NCBI GenBank assembly: GCA_022827025.1
Contig: JAJDTT010000255.1
Coordinates: forward strand, 1-64,000
Length of the DNA stretch: 64,000 bases
Reading direction: 5' to 3'
DNA from: Acidobacteriota bacterium
GTDB lineage: Bacteria > Acidobacteriota > UBA6911 > RPQK01 > JAJDTT01
In this document: piece after piece, positions 38,543 to 47,603 of the stretch
How positions within the stretch are numbered: position 1 is the stretch's first letter
How the letters are laid out: every line of letters starts with the position of its first letter
Made by a program: the position numbers and the translations under genes
Notes under the pieces: generated by a model
What the model saw: only the letters and a program-made list of their open reading frames with translations
Told to the model about the DNA's origin: nothing
The model's database searches: none

Positions 38543-39468
38543 CAGGACTGAGCCAGGACGGCTTCCATCTGCTCCACCGCCCGGGTGATTCCTCCCGAGT
38601 CGAAGCCTCCGAGTCCGGCCAGCAGCGCCTGGAGAAAGCGGCTTCGGACCCGGCGCTGATCCTCCACGTGCTTGAGCAGCACGCCCAGGGTCGATTCGAT
38701 CACCTCCGGCCCCAATCGGTTCCGGTCCAGGTAGAGGAGGGTCGCCACCCAATCCAGGGTCTCGGAGACTCCTGGAGCCTTCTCCAGGGGGAGGCGGCGC
38801 AACATCTGGACGAAGGCCACGATCCGGGCCGATATGGCCTCTCCGGCGCCGGGCACCCGGGCTCGAACGATGTCCAGCTCCTTGTCGAACGACGGATAGT
38901 CGATCCAGAGATACAGGCAGCGCCGTCTCAGGGCATCGGCCAGATCCCGGGTCCGGTTGCTGGTGAGCACCGTATAGGGAACCTGCCGGGCCGTGAGCGT
39001 CCCCAATTCCGGAACCGAGACCTGCCAGTCGGAGAGCAACTCCAGGAGGAAGGCCTCGAACTCCTCATCGCTCCGGTCCACCTCGTCGATGAGAAGCACC
39101 GGCGCCTTCGGGGAAGTGATGGCCTCCAGGAGAGGACGTTTCAAGAGGTAGTCGACGCTGAAGATGTCGGCCCGCCCGGAACCGCTGGCCTCGGCGAGGC
39201 GGATGTCCAACAACTGCTTCTGATAGTTCCACTCGTAGAGAGCGGAGCTGGTGTCGATGCCTTCGTAGCACTGCAGGCGGATCAGATTCGTGCCCAGGAC
39301 GCTGGACATGGCGCCGGCGATCGCCGTCTTGCCCACTCCCGTGGGCCCCTCCACCAGGAGCGGGCGTCCCAGGACCGACGCCAGTTGAATGGCCGTCGCC
39401 ACGGGGCGTTCGGCAATGTAGCCTTGGCGCTCCAACCGGCGTTGGAGCTGCTCGATTTCAGGGTGCAT
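38542..39468 (-). CDS. coxD: CoxD-like AAA+ ATPase (MoxR family)
   Basis: A protein of 308 residues from ATG 39468. Walker A VEGPTGVGKTAIAG at about 37-50, Walker B VLLIDEVDRSDEEFEAF, sensor 1 VLTSNRTRDLADALRRRCLY with an arginine finger. It is the MoxR-type partner of a VWA protein. In the carboxydotroph Oligotropha, CoxD is needed to place sulfur and copper in the CoxL active site. The present enzyme lacks the copper cysteine motif, so here the job may be sulfuration only. Confidence 0.87.
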   Translation of the reverse strand: MHPEIEQLQRRLERQGYIAERPVATAIQLASVLGRPLLVEGPTGVGKTAIAGAMSSVLGTNLIRLQCYEGIDTSSALYEWNYQKQLLDIRLAEASGSGRADIFSVDYLLKRPLLEAITSPKAPVLLIDEVDRSDEEFEAFLLELLSDWQVSVPELGTLTARQVPYTVLTSNRTRDLADALRRRCLYLWIDYPSFDKELDIVRARVPGAGEAISARIVAFVQMLRRLPLEKAPGVSETLDWVATLLYLDRNRLGPEVIESTLGVLLKHVEDQRRVRSRFLQALLAGLGGFDSGGITRAVEQMEAVLAQS

Positions 39469-39555
39469 TGAACGGAGCGGGACCGGCGGACCCAGTGTGG
39501 ACTGGGCCCGGTCCCGGGACAAAAAGATCTAACGAGTGCCGCGAAGCACCGGGAA

Positions 39556-40428
39556 CTATCCGCCGGCGCGCTCCGAGGCCGTGGTGAGGGCCCGCTTCAC
39601 GTAGGTGGCCGCCAACGCCCTCCGGTAGTCGGCTCCGGCAAAGTAATCGTCCAGGGGCTCGACTCCATCGGTGGCATGCGCCGAGGCCGCCGCAATGGCG
39701 TCCGCGCTGATGGCGGATCCCTCCAGAGCCGACTCGACCCCGGTGGCCCGGTAGGCGCCGTCGGAGATTCCCGTCACGCCCACGCGGCACTTGACGCAAT
39801 TGCCTCCACCGTCGGTCTCGACCACCGCCGCGACGCCGCAGACGGCGTAACCCGACGCCGGATGCGGGACCTTCAGGTAGGCGCCTCCTGAATTGGCTCC
39901 GAGGCCGGCGACCCGCACTTCCACCAGCAACTCGTCCTGTTGCAACGCCGTCGCGAAGAAGCCGAAGAAGAACTGGTCGGCGGGAATGGTCCGCCGCCCT
40001 CCGGGGCCCTGGGCGACGAGCTGCGCCTCCAACGCCAGTGCCGGAGCCGGCTGATCGGCCGCCGGGTCGGCATGGGCCAGGCTGCCGCCCAAGGTTCCCA
40101 TGTTCCGGACCTGGACATCTCCGATCAGTCCCGCGGCCTCCGCCAGGGGAGCCGCCTTCTGCTGCAAGCTTTCCGAGACCTCCACCTCCGTATGCGTGGT
40201 GAGAGCCCCGATGGCCAGATCGCCGTTCTCCTCCCGGATGTAGCTCAAGCTGGACTTGAGGTTCTTCAGATCCACCAGATGCTGGGACGAGGCCAGGCGC
40301 AGCTTCATCATGGGGATCAGGCTGTGCCCTCCCGCCAGCAGCTTGGCATCGGAGCCATGCCGGCTCAGAAGGTCGAGGGCCTCCTCGATGGTCTCGGGAG
40401 CGTGGTACTCGAATTCACCTGGAAACAT
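39556..40428 (-). CDS. coxM: Molybdenum hydroxylase FAD-binding subunit (CoxM-like)
   Basis: A protein of 290 residues. The two FAD-binding motifs of the family are AGGHSLIP near residue 32-39 and NMGTLGGSLAHADPAAD near 108-124. The C-terminal CO_deh_flav_C domain follows. GGAGGTAGAGC precedes the start. It passes electrons from the iron-sulfur subunit to the final acceptor. Confidence 0.9.
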   Translation of the reverse strand: MFPGEFEYHAPETIEEALDLLSRHGSDAKLLAGGHSLIPMMKLRLASSQHLVDLKNLKSSLSYIREENGDLAIGALTTHTEVEVSESLQQKAAPLAEAAGLIGDVQVRNMGTLGGSLAHADPAADQPAPALALEAQLVAQGPGGRRTIPADQFFFGFFATALQQDELLVEVRVAGLGANSGGAYLKVPHPASGYAVCGVAAVVETDGGGNCVKCRVGVTGISDGAYRATGVESALEGSAISADAIAAASAHATDGVEPLDDYFAGADYRRALAATYVKRALTTASERAGG

Positions 40429-40440
40429 GCTCTACCTCCC

Positions 40441-42780
40441 CTATGCCTGCTGAATGGCCTGCCACACGCGCTGGGGCGTGAAAGGCATCTCCACATGGTC
40501 TATTCCAAAAGGACTGAGCGCATCGGCAACCGCGTTCGCGACCGCGGCCGTGCTGCCGATGCTACCGGCCTCTCCGATCCCCTTGAGTCCCAAGGGATTG
40601 ACCGGCGAGGGCGTGACCGTCCGATCCAGTTCGAAGCTGGGCATCTGGCCCGGCTTGGGCACCGCGTAGTCCATCATGGACCCGGTCAAGAGCTGTCCCG
40701 ACTCGTCGTACTGGGCGTGTTCGTACAGCGCCTGGGCCACTCCGAAAGCGATGCCGCCGTGGATCTGGCCGTCTACGATCAGGGGATTGATCACCTCTCC
40801 GCAGTCGTCCACCGCCACGTACCGGACGATGTCGGTCTGGCCGGTCTCGGCGTCCACCTCCACGATGCAGGCATGCGCGCCGAACGGAAAAACAAAGTTG
40901 CTGGGATCGTAGAAGGACTGGGCCTCCAGTCCCGGCTCCAGGCCCTGGGGCAGGTTCCAGGCCAGATAGGCCTGCAGAGCCACGTCCTGGAAACTCATTC
41001 CCTGGTCGGTCCCCTTCACCTGAAAGCGGCCGTCCTCGAACTCCAGGTCTTCTTCCCGGGCCTCGAGCTGATGCGCGGCGATCTTGCTCGCCTTCTCCAC
41101 CACCTTCTGGGCGGCCTTGAAGGCGGCGATCCCGCCCACGGCCGTGGCGCGGCTGCCGTAGGTTCCCATCCCCATGGGAACCAGGTCCGTGTCCCCGTGA
41201 ACCAGCTCCACGTCGTCGATGTCCACTCCCAGCACGTCTCCCACCACCTGGGCGAAGGTCGTCTCCTCCCCCTGGCCGTGAGGATTGGCGCCGGTCATGA
41301 CGGTGACCTTGCCGGTGGGGTGCACCCGAACCACCGAGGACTCCCAGAGGCCTCCCTGAAATCCGGTGCTTCCCACGATGGAGCTGGGACCCAGCCCGCA
41401 GATCTCGACGTAGGTGGAGAGCCCGATTCCGAGATACCGGCCCTGTTCCCGCGCCTCCGCCTGCTCGCTCCGAAAAGCCTCGTAGTCGACCATTTCCAGC
41501 AACCGGTCCAAGGCCGCGTCGTAGTCGCCGCTGTCGTAGATGACTCCGGGCGCCACCGCATGCGGAAACTTCTCCTTGCCGATGAAGTTCAGGCGGCGGA
41601 TTTCCACCGGATCCAGACCCACCCGCTGGGCCACCAGATCCACGATCCGCTCCAGCAGGTAGGTGGCTTCGGGCCGGCCCGCGCCCCGGCAGGCGTCCAC
41701 GGGCGTGGTGTGAGTGAACACTCCCACCACCTCCAGTCCCACGGCCGGAACGTCATAGACCCCGGAGAGCATCAAGCCGTACAACCAGGTCGGGACTCCG
41801 GGAGCGGCCGTGGAGACGTAGGCCCCCATGTTGGCCCAGGTCTTGAACCTCAGGCCCAGGATCTTCCCTTCGTTGGTGTAGGCCGCCTCCACGTCGGTCA
41901 CGTGGTCGCGTCCGTGGGTGGTGCACTGGAAGTTCTCCCGCCGGGTCTCCACCCATTTGACAGTACGGCCGGTCTGCATGGCGCAGAAGGCCATGACGGC
42001 CTCGTCGGCATAGACAGCGATCTTGCTGCCGAATCCGCCTCCGATCTCGGGAGTCACGATCCTCACCTTGTGCTCGGGAACCCCCAGCACGATGGAGAGC
42101 AGCAGCCGATGGATATGCGGATTCTGGCTGGTCATCCGCAGCGTCAGCTCGCCGGAGGCGGCGTTGTACTGGGCCACGCAGCCCCGGGGCTCGATGGCGC
42201 TGGGAATCATGCGGTGATTGGTGGTCCGAAAACTGAGAACGTCGTCGGCGTCCTCAAAGGCCTGGTCCAGATCGCCGCCCTGGATGGTATTGAAGAGAAA
42301 GCACCTGTTGCCGGGGGCGTCATCGTGGACTTGGGGAGCGCCCTCCTCCACGGCCTTCACCTGATCCGCCACCGCGTCCAGGATCTCGTAGTCGACCTGA
42401 ACCAACTGGGCGGCGTCCTCGGCCTGGTAGCGGTCCTCGGCCAGCACGACGGCCACGCCGTCGCCGACGTAGCGCACCCGGTCCCGGGCCAAAGCGGGAT
42501 GGTCGGTGGTCTTCAGATCGCTGTCGGGAATGAGCCAGGCCGTGGGGATACCGGCCACTCCCTCCATGTCCTTCCCGGTGAAGACGGCCACGACTCCCGG
42601 GGCCGACCGGGCCGCTTCCACGTCGACGGACCTGATCCTGGCGTGGGCGTGGGGACTGCGGACGATGGCCGCATGGACCATTCCCGTGAGTTGGAGGTCG
42701 TCGGTGTACTGGCTGCCTCCGGTGAGCAACCGCCGATCCTCGCGGCGCTTGACTGGTGTACCGAAAAATTTGGTCGCCAT
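40441..42780 (-). CDS. Molybdenum hydroxylase large subunit (CoxL-like, form II type)
   Basis: A protein of 779 residues. The substrate-binding signature near residue 360 is DACRGAGRPEA, i.e. the (A/Y)xRGAGR pattern of form II or putative CO dehydrogenases, not the AYxCSFR of form I that binds copper. GGGFGSKIAVY near 245 and KGIGEAGSIGSTAAVANAV near 738 hold the Mo-coordinating segment and catalytic glutamate. A perfect AAGGAGG ribosome site lies before ATG 42780. Its true substrate is open: many form II proteins oxidise aldehydes, purines or other N-heterocycles. Confidence 0.88.
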   Translation of the reverse strand: MATKFFGTPVKRREDRRLLTGGSQYTDDLQLTGMVHAAIVRSPHAHARIRSVDVEAARSAPGVVAVFTGKDMEGVAGIPTAWLIPDSDLKTTDHPALARDRVRYVGDGVAVVLAEDRYQAEDAAQLVQVDYEILDAVADQVKAVEEGAPQVHDDAPGNRCFLFNTIQGGDLDQAFEDADDVLSFRTTNHRMIPSAIEPRGCVAQYNAASGELTLRMTSQNPHIHRLLLSIVLGVPEHKVRIVTPEIGGGFGSKIAVYADEAVMAFCAMQTGRTVKWVETRRENFQCTTHGRDHVTDVEAAYTNEGKILGLRFKTWANMGAYVSTAAPGVPTWLYGLMLSGVYDVPAVGLEVVGVFTHTTPVDACRGAGRPEATYLLERIVDLVAQRVGLDPVEIRRLNFIGKEKFPHAVAPGVIYDSGDYDAALDRLLEMVDYEAFRSEQAEAREQGRYLGIGLSTYVEICGLGPSSIVGSTGFQGGLWESSVVRVHPTGKVTVMTGANPHGQGEETTFAQVVGDVLGVDIDDVELVHGDTDLVPMGMGTYGSRATAVGGIAAFKAAQKVVEKASKIAAHQLEAREEDLEFEDGRFQVKGTDQGMSFQDVALQAYLAWNLPQGLEPGLEAQSFYDPSNFVFPFGAHACIVEVDAETGQTDIVRYVAVDDCGEVINPLIVDGQIHGGIAFGVAQALYEHAQYDESGQLLTGSMMDYAVPKPGQMPSFELDRTVTPSPVNPLGLKGIGEAGSIGSTAAVANAVADALSPFGIDHVEMPFTPQRVWQAIQQA

Positions 42781-42792
42781 CGTTCCTCCTTC

Positions 42793-43275
42793 CTAGCTTG
42801 CCGCTTCCCGCAATTTGCCGGCCGCATTCTGGACGGCGTTGACGATGTGCTGATACCCGGTGCAACGGCACAGGTTCCCTTCCAGCGCGTGCCGGATCTC
42901 GGCGTCGCCGGGATCCGGGTTCCGCTCCAGGAGCTGAACCGTGGCCATCAGGAAGCCGGGCGTGCAGAACCCGCACTGGAGTCCGTGCTCTTCCCAGAAG
43001 CCTTCCTGAACCGCATGCAGGTCTCCGTTCGTGGCCAACCCCTCCACCGTGGTGATCTCGGCGCCGTCGGCCTGAACCGCCAGCAGCGTGCAGGACTTCA
43101 CGGCCAGACCGCCCAGCAGGACGGTACACGCTCCGCAACTGGAGGTGTCACAACCGACGTGAGTCCCGGTCAGACCCAACACGTCCCGCAGGAGGTGCAC
43201 GAGCAGCAATCGCGGCTCCACCTCCTTCCGGTAGGTCGACCCATTGACTCGAACCTCAATGGACACTTGTGCCAT
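42793..43275 (-). CDS. coxS: Molybdenum hydroxylase 2Fe-2S subunit (CoxS-like)
   Basis: A protein of 160 residues. The plant-ferredoxin-type cluster ligands are C42, C47, C50 and C62 (GCDTSSCGACTV). The second, C-terminal cluster uses C101, C104, C136 and C138 (QCGFCTPGF and LCRCTGY). The AAGGAGGT ribosome site is near perfect. The protein wires the Mo site to the flavin. Confidence 0.92.
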   Translation of the reverse strand: MAQVSIEVRVNGSTYRKEVEPRLLLVHLLRDVLGLTGTHVGCDTSSCGACTVLLGGLAVKSCTLLAVQADGAEITTVEGLATNGDLHAVQEGFWEEHGLQCGFCTPGFLMATVQLLERNPDPGDAEIRHALEGNLCRCTGYQHIVNAVQNAAGKLREAAS

Positions 43276-43325
43276 CTTCTACCTCCTTCGATGGTAGTTC
43301 GAACCCAGGGAGGGCTTGCGACGAC

Positions 43326-43763
43326 TCACTCGTTCCCCTCCCGTTGAAGATTTTCGAAGAATTCCGCCGCCAGCTTCCGGGCCACGCCGGAAAAGAGCCG
43401 GCTGCCGAAAGACGCCAGGGTCCCGGCCACCAGGGCAGTCCCCCGGTAGTGGACCAGCGTCTCCTGGCCCGCCTCTTCCAGCCTCAACTTCCCCTCGGCG
43501 CGAATCCCGCCCACGCTGCCGTTTCCCTCGACCCGCAGGGTCAGGTCCGAAGGCTCCTGCTTGTCCCGAACCTCGACCTGTCCGGCGAAGACGCCGCGAA
43601 CCGGTCCCAGGCCCAGCTCCAACTCCGCCTTGAAACGGTCTTCGCCGTCGCGCACCAGGGTCTTCACGCCGGGAGTGGCCCGGGCCAACACCTGGGGATC
43701 GTTCAACAGTTGCCAGACTCGGAGACGGGATAAGGCCAGTCGGTGCGTTCCCGATAGCTGCAT
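43326..43763 (-). CDS. coxG: CoxG-like SRPBCC protein
   Basis: A protein of 145 residues from ATG 43763, chosen because CGAGGC lies 7 bases upstream. The N-terminus MQLSGTHRLALSRLRVWQLL followed by PGVKTLVRDGEDRF is typical of CO dehydrogenase subunit G. CoxG binds the membrane or a ligand and helps dock the Mo enzyme. It is the first gene of the operon G-S-L-M-D-E-mocA on the minus strand, 281 bases from the divergent rhomboid gene. Confidence 0.85.
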   Translation of the reverse strand: MQLSGTHRLALSRLRVWQLLNDPQVLARATPGVKTLVRDGEDRFKAELELGLGPVRGVFAGQVEVRDKQEPSDLTLRVEGNGSVGGIRAEGKLRLEEAGQETLVHYRGTALVAGTLASFGSRLFSGVARKLAAEFFENLQREGNE

Positions 43764-44032
43764 CAAAGGCCTCGAACAACGGGTACCAGAGCCGCCCACT
43801 CAGGGCGCTCCCTATTCTTCAACCGCCGTTTGGGTCTGTCAAACACTTTTCTCGGAAACCAGGGGAAAATACAGAAAAGTAGAGAGCATGGGAGCCTGCA
43901 CGGCAGAAATTTATCTAATTCGAAAGCGCCACTTTCCCGCTACGATCATTTCTACCGCGCAGACTCCTGGAGCACCCGCCCCCCACAGTCGCGGCCCGTT
44001 TTCGAGAAACCAGAATTTCGAAGCAGGCATGC

Positions 44033-44038
44033 TATGAT
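44033..44038 (+). promoter_or_regulatory. Possible -10 box with leaderless start for the rhomboid gene
   Basis: TATGAT (44033-44038) lies 6 bases before GTG 44045. A -35 box at the usual distance is weak, so this is tentative. Confidence 0.3.
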
Positions 44039-44044
44039 TCACGA

Positions 44045-44755
44045 GTGCGGTTTGGTCCCGGGCACCATGTGACGATCGGTCCCACCATGACACCCATGGT
44101 CAAGTACCTGGTCATCGGCTGCGCGCTTACCTTCCTCTACCAGTGGGCCGCCGGTCCGGACCTCGTGCTGATCTTCGGGCTGATTCCTGATGAGGTCCTG
44201 GACAATCTATACATCTGGCAGTTGGGAACCTACCTGTTTCTCCACGCGGACTTCTGGCACCTGTTCTGGAACATGTTCACGCTCTGGATGTTCGGCCGAG
44301 AGCTGGAACGGTACTGGGGCAGCCGCCAGTTTCTGCGCTTCTTCATGATCACGGGAATCGGAGCCGGACTGCTGTCGGTGGTGGCGGATCCAAAGAGTAC
44401 GATACCCACCATCGGAGCCAGCGGGTCGATCTACGGGATCCTGATGGCCTACGGCATGATGTTCCCCAATCGGCACGTCTATCTCTACTTCCTGCTGCCG
44501 GTCAAGGTGAAGTACTTCGTGACCGGGATAGGACTCATCGCCTTCATTTCGGCCCTGGATTCGCCTGGCAGCACCATCGCCCACGTCGCCCACCTGGGCG
44601 GCATGATCTTCGCTTTCCTCTATCTGAAGCGCTGGCTCTCGCTCGGAGCCGTGCGTCAGGCGTACCACCGGTGGCGATTGAAGCGGATGCGCAGCCGATT
44701 CCGGGTGCTCGACAAGGAGAGGCGGGACCGCAAAGACGATTACTGGATCCAGTAA
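44045..44755 (+). CDS. Rhomboid-family intramembrane serine protease
   Basis: A protein of 236 residues from GTG 44045 (ATG 44087 is an alternative, but MRFGPG-TP-VK is the usual N-terminus of homologues). Six membrane helices. HADFWHLFWNMFTLWMFG is the conserved helix 2 segment, IGASGSIYGIL holds the catalytic serine in GxSG, and HVAHLGGMIFAF gives the catalytic histidine. The tail is basic and cytoplasmic. It cleaves membrane proteins; targets are unknown. Confidence 0.87.
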   Translation: MRFGPGHHVTIGPTMTPMVKYLVIGCALTFLYQWAAGPDLVLIFGLIPDEVLDNLYIWQLGTYLFLHADFWHLFWNMFTLWMFGRELERYWGSRQFLRFFMITGIGAGLLSVVADPKSTIPTIGASGSIYGILMAYGMMFPNRHVYLYFLLPVKVKYFVTGIGLIAFISALDSPGSTIAHVAHLGGMIFAFLYLKRWLSLGAVRQAYHRWRLKRMRSRFRVLDKERRDRKDDYWIQ

Positions 44756-44784
44756 CGGAGTGCGCCGCGAGTCCCGTTCCATCC

Positions 44785-44811
44785 CTCCGACGCCGGATTA
44801 CGGCGTAGGAG
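44785..44811. terminator. Hairpin between convergent rhomboid and XdhC-type genes
   Basis: CTCC, mismatch, ACGCCG, loop GATTA, CGGCGT, mismatch, GGAG form a ten-pair stem. It overlaps the last codons of the XdhC-type gene and can act in both directions. Confidence 0.5.
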
Positions 44812-45916
44812 ACACTTCGTGGATCCCCCCGGATCGGGCCGCCAGGAAACCGCCGCCGAACCCATTGTGGACGGCCAGGATCTCCGCCAGGATGCTGACC
44901 GCGATCTGCTCGGGGCCCTCGGCTCCGATGTCCAGCCCCACCGGGTTGTGAATCCGATCCCGGGCCGCCGAATCGGGGCGAAAACCCTCATCGGCCAGCT
45001 CGTCCATGAGCTTCGCGAACCGGGGACGGGGTCCCAGCACACCCACGTAACGGGCGCCGCTTTCCAAGGAGTAGCGGATCCCGGCGCCGTCCCGGTCCAA
45101 CTGGTGGTTCATGATCAGGGCGTAGCCGCCGGCCCGCATCGCCACCTTCTCCGGGAATTCCGTGGGATGGGAGATGGTGGTCTGCGCGCCCGGGAAGCGC
45201 TCCGGCCGGTTCAGGGAGGGACGGGGGTCGACGACGTTCACGGAAAAACCCAGACTCAACGCCAACCGGACCACCGGAACCGCGTCCATGCCGGCCCCGA
45301 AGACGACCAGCTCCAAGGGGGGACGATTGACGTCCAGAAAGACGCGGGTCTTTCCCGAGGCGTAGACCCGGGACTGGGGGAGAGGGCGACCCAGGATCTC
45401 GCGGGCTGCCGGGATCACCTCCCGGCCCAACTCTTCCCGGGCCAGGGGACCTGCCGGCGGCTCTCCGGGAGCCAGTAGAAGCCAACGTCCCAGGGACTCG
45501 GGCTCCGGGTCCGGATCGCAGACGACGGCCCGAACCGCCCTCTCGCCGCTCCTCAGGGCGCACAGCCAACGCTCCCAGACGGGGCCCCGGCCGATGGGCT
45601 CCAGCAGGATCCGGACGACTCCTCCGCATCCCAACCTCAGTCCCCAGATGGCGTCCTCGGTGAGGTCGAACACCTCGGTCGCGGCTTGTCCCGTCTTGAA
45701 GACCCGGCTGGCTGCCCGGGCGACTTCCGGTTCCAGGCATCCTCCCGAGATCATGCCCCGGAAATCGCCGTCGGAGCCGATGACGAGCTTGGCTCCCTGC
45801 CGGCGGTATGCCGAGCCGGTGATCTCGATGACGGTCGCCAGGACGGCGCCGCGGCCGCTTTCCAGGATTTCCTCGATGGCTCCCGCCAGTTCTGCAGACT
45901 CTCTCACGATGGGCAC
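44798..45916 (-). CDS. XdhC/CoxF-family molybdenum hydroxylase maturation factor
   Basis: A protein of 372 residues. The N-terminal XdhC_CoxI domain has ATVIEITGSAYRRQGAKLVI and GMISGGCLEPEVAR (1-100). The C-terminal Rossmann domain starts VVFGAGMDAVPVVRL near 205, and GLDIGAEGPEQIAVSILAEI closes the protein. XdhC proteins bind Mo cofactor and deliver it to enzymes such as the one encoded at 40441-43275. It is separated from that operon by the rhomboid gene and would be its own transcription unit. Confidence 0.88.
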   Translation of the reverse strand: MPIVRESAELAGAIEEILESGRGAVLATVIEITGSAYRRQGAKLVIGSDGDFRGMISGGCLEPEVARAASRVFKTGQAATEVFDLTEDAIWGLRLGCGGVVRILLEPIGRGPVWERWLCALRSGERAVRAVVCDPDPEPESLGRWLLLAPGEPPAGPLAREELGREVIPAAREILGRPLPQSRVYASGKTRVFLDVNRPPLELVVFGAGMDAVPVVRLALSLGFSVNVVDPRPSLNRPERFPGAQTTISHPTEFPEKVAMRAGGYALIMNHQLDRDGAGIRYSLESGARYVGVLGPRPRFAKLMDELADEGFRPDSAARDRIHNPVGLDIGAEGPEQIAVSILAEILAVHNGFGGGFLAARSGGIHEVSPTP

Positions 45917-45936
45917 AGTTTACCGGAGAGACATCC

Positions 45937-45964
45937 GTAGGGCACCCCTTGCGGGTGCCCTCTT
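45937..45964. repeat. Copy of the palindromic repeat, GCACCC subfamily
   Basis: GTAGGGCACCC, CTTGC, GGGTGCCCTCTT; a perfect eight-pair stem, same layout as copies at 9673 and 62383. Confidence 0.85.
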
Positions 45965-46136
45965 CGGCCCACCGCCGCTTGGAGGGGCGTCATTCCTGGC
46001 GCCCATTGGGACAGGCGTCTTTCCAGGCGCCTGCTCCGGACCGCAGGAGAAGAAAGCGTAGAGTGGGGGCTCCCTCCCCCAGATCCCCCCTTCCTGGTCA
46101 GCGACTGGAAAGTCGCCACTTCGGCAAAGAACACGG

Positions 46137-46180
46137 GGCGCGTAAAACACGCCTCTCCCAGTCGGCGCGTGAAACACGCC
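46137..46180. repeat. Two near-identical 17-base hairpin repeats
   Basis: GGCGCGTAAAACACGCC (46137-46153) and GGCGCGTGAAACACGCC (46164-46180) differ at one loop base and are spaced by 10 bases. Confidence 0.8.
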
Positions 46181-46245
46181 GCTTCACTTGAAGCATGGAT
46201 ACTTCTCAGTATCTAAAGAAGGGAGAAAACGTTGTGGACGGGGCG

Positions 46246-47397
46246 TCAGAGTCCGGCGGCCTGTCGCAGGGCATCGGCCCGGTCGGTCCGTTCCCAGGCG
46301 AAGCCCTCGTCCTCCCGGCCGAAGTGCCCGAAGGCGGCCGTCCGCCGAAAGATGGGACGCCTGAGCTGCAGGGTCTCGATAATGTTCCTGGGGGTCAGGC
46401 GGAAGTGTTCCCGAACCAGATTTCCGATGGTCTCCTCAGCCACGGCTTCGGTCCCTTCGGCGTCCACGGCGACGGAGACCGGTTCGGCCACTCCGATGGC
46501 GTAGGCCAGTTGGACCTTCATGCGCTGGGCAAGTCCCGCGGCGACACAATTCTTGGCGATGTAACGGGCCATGTAGGAGGCGGAACGGTCCACCTTGGAC
46601 GGGTCCTTCCCCGAGAAAGCGCCCCCTCCATGCCCTCCCATGCCGCCGTAGGTGTCGACGATGATCTTCCGGCCCGTCACCCCGCAGTCACCCTGGGGCC
46701 CGCCCGTCACGAACCGCCCCGTGGGGTTGATGTGGATCGTCGTGCCGCCGTCCATGAGTCCGGCAGGAACCACGGCACGGATGACATGCTCCCGTATCCC
46801 GTCGCACAGATCCTCGTAGGAGACGTCGGGGCTGTGCTGGGTCGAGACCACGACGGTGTCGACGCGGACCGGTTTCGTCCCGTCGTATTCCACCGTGACC
46901 TGCGACTTTCCGTCGGGGCGCAGCCAGTTCAGGATTCCCTGGCGGCGGCATTCGGAAAGACGGCGGGTGAGCGCGTGGGACAGCATGATGGGCAGCGGCA
47001 TCAACTGAGGTGTTTCGGTGCAGGCATAACCGAACATGAGGCCCTGGTCGCCCGCGCCTCCCGTGTCCACTCCCAGGGCGATATCGGGCGACTGCCGGTC
47101 CACGGAGCAGATCACGCCGCAGGTCTCGCAGTCGAAGCCGTACTTGGCGCGCGTATACCCCACGTCCCGAATGACTTCCCGAGCGATCTTGGGATAGTCC
47201 GGAGAGCATGTGGTCGTGATCTCTCCGGCAATGACCACCAAGCCGGTCGTCACCAGGGTCTCGCAGGCCACCCGTCCCTGAGGGTCTTCCGTCAGGACCG
47301 CGTCCAGAACCCCGTCGGAAACCTGGTCCGCGATCTTGTCGGGATGCCCTTCGGTGACCGACTCCGAGCTAAACAGGTGTCGACTCTTTGGCGCCAT
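46246..47397 (-). CDS. metK: S-adenosylmethionine synthetase
   Basis: A protein of 383 residues, standard length. [20 protein letters not shown] is the N-terminal signature, with [32 protein letters not shown], and the phosphate-loop segment [17 protein letters not shown] all intact. It makes AdoMet from methionine and ATP. The gene has its own promoter (47449-47478) and a 5' leader of about 45 bases with GAGG near the start. I see no AdoMet riboswitch in the leader. Confidence 0.96.
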   Translation of the reverse strand: MAPKSRHLFSSESVTEGHPDKIADQVSDGVLDAVLTEDPQGRVACETLVTTGLVVIAGEITTTCSPDYPKIAREVIRDVGYTRAKYGFDCETCGVICSVDRQSPDIALGVDTGGAGDQGLMFGYACTETPQLMPLPIMLSHALTRRLSECRRQGILNWLRPDGKSQVTVEYDGTKPVRVDTVVVSTQHSPDVSYEDLCDGIREHVIRAVVPAGLMDGGTTIHINPTGRFVTGGPQGDCGVTGRKIIVDTYGGMGGHGGGAFSGKDPSKVDRSASYMARYIAKNCVAAGLAQRMKVQLAYAIGVAEPVSVAVDAEGTEAVAEETIGNLVREHFRLTPRNIIETLQLRRPIFRRTAAFGHFGREDEGFAWERTDRADALRQAAGL

Positions 47398-47448
47398 GCA
47401 CTCGTCCTCATTGTTGGAGATTTGTCAGGTGACCGCCGGAGAGGGCAA

Positions 47449-47478
47449 TAACTAGCACAGGGGCCCGCGGAGTGTCAA
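47449..47478 (-). promoter_or_regulatory. Sigma-70-type promoter of metK
   Basis: On the minus strand TTGACA (47478-47473), an 18-base spacer and TGC-TAGTTA (47454-47449, extended -10) precede metK by about 50 bases. The -35 box is a perfect consensus. Confidence 0.65.
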
Positions 47479-47603
47479 CGCGAGCCGGAGTGCCGTGTCG
47501 TCAGTCTGGGAAGTGTCCGGTCCAAACAGCGGGTGAATTGCCCGGGCCAGGAAGCGCCGGGTCAACCCGAATATCTCACCGGAAAGATAGCTGCAATATC
47601 GTT

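Larger units (their letters stand above)
45917..46245. other. Intergenic array of small hairpins
   Basis: This 329-base stretch lies between the XdhC-type gene and metK and has no gene I can support. It holds six short hairpins: 45940-45960 (GGGCACCC/GGGTGCCC), 45985-46004 (GGGCGTC/GGCGCCC), 46012-46033 (loop TTCC), 46101-46116 (GCGACT GGAA AGTCGC), 46137-46153 and 46164-46180 (GGCGCGT(A/G)AAACACGCC). The middle three share a GGAA loop when read on the proper strand. Confidence 0.75.

Noticed and set aside
40441-42780. Canonical form I CO dehydrogenase
   Set aside because: The AYxCSFR copper loop is missing; ACRGAGR is present instead.
39940-43347. Very long open frame (1135 codons) opposite the coxLMS genes on the plus strand
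   Set aside because: It is antisense to three genes with intact motifs; it is rich in His, Gly, Arg and Val in the manner of high-GC shadow frames and has no recognisable domain.
43764-44044. tRNA or small RNA gene in the coxG-rhomboid gap
   Set aside because: No cloverleaf or strong structured terminator was found by eye.
47398-47480. AdoMet riboswitch upstream of metK
   Set aside because: The leader is about 45 bases and lacks the conserved stems of SAM-I, SAM-II or SAH types.
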